From the NCBI GenBank assembly GCA_030824835.1, contig JAPJRA010000313.1:1-5379 (forward strand): a stretch of DNA of 5,379 bases, written 5' to 3'. The stretch is from Geminicoccaceae bacterium. GTDB lineage: Bacteria; Pseudomonadota; Alphaproteobacteria; Geminicoccales; Geminicoccaceae. The translations under genes were made by a program, and so were the position numbers. The notes beneath the pieces were generated by a model that was given only the letters and a program-made list of their open reading frames with translations, was not told the DNA's origin and searched no databases. Of this stretch, positions 5,375 to 5,379 are shown piece by piece; position 1 is the stretch's first letter; each line of letters starts with the position of its first letter.

Positions 5375-5379
5375 ATGAC
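5375..5379 (+). CDS. Start of an unidentified gene, cut off by the window end
   Basis: Only the ATG at 5375-5377 and two further bases are present. The call rests on the strong ribosome-binding site at correct spacing and on the absence of a competing gene in the preceding 330 bases. Nothing can be said about the product. The gene would be divergent from the NUDIX hydrolase gene. Confidence 0.5.

Noticed and set aside
5074..5376. 100-codon minus-strand frame, Pro/Ser-rich
   Set aside because: Its start is opposite the strong ribosome-binding site and ATG of a plus-strand gene, no family is recognisable, and its own upstream signals are outside the window. It could be revisited with flanking sequence.

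Overview
The window is GC-rich bacterial chromosome, most likely from an alphaproteobacterium, possibly of the Rhodospirillales. The evidence is the adjacent rplM-rpsI pair, an S9 protein of about 160 residues with an N-terminal extension, an L13 opening (MKTYSA...[12 protein letters not shown]) of the alphaproteobacterial kind, and succinate-semialdehyde dehydrogenase features shared with the mitochondrial enzyme. The species cannot be named from this sequence alone.

Layout. Positions 1-154 hold a promoter-like element (TTGACA, 17-base spacer, TAAACC) and a leader that can fold just before a poorly marked rplM start. rplM (155-631) and rpsI (624-1109) overlap by 8 bases and end at a textbook intrinsic terminator (1136-1165). 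After a 164-base gap containing an orphan Shine-Dalgarno hairpin comes a classical short-chain dehydrogenase/reductase (1330-2079, GTG start). It converges, with one base between stop codons, on a small EF-hand lipoprotein on the minus strand (2081-2407). About 440 bases follow with no gene I can support. Then come, on the minus strand, a gabD-type succinate-semialdehyde dehydrogenase (2910-4391), with its own candidate terminator and promoter, and upstream of it a NUDIX hydrolase (4504-5013, TTG start). The last 360 bases are non-coding as far as I can see and lead to the ribosome-binding site and first codon of a plus-strand gene cut off at 5379.

How the genes relate. rplM-rpsI is a standard ribosomal operon. 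The NUDIX gene and gabD point the same way and could share a transcript, but gabD has a good promoter candidate of its own between them, and no other gene of 4-aminobutyrate metabolism is present. The SDR and the lipoprotein look like independent single genes. I found no phage, CRISPR, transposon, toxin-antitoxin or biosynthetic cluster. The points most worth checking are leader and initiation-region RNA structures, an SSADH with mixed cofactor and family signatures, and the small EF-hand lipoprotein. I see no convincing sign of an entirely new system.
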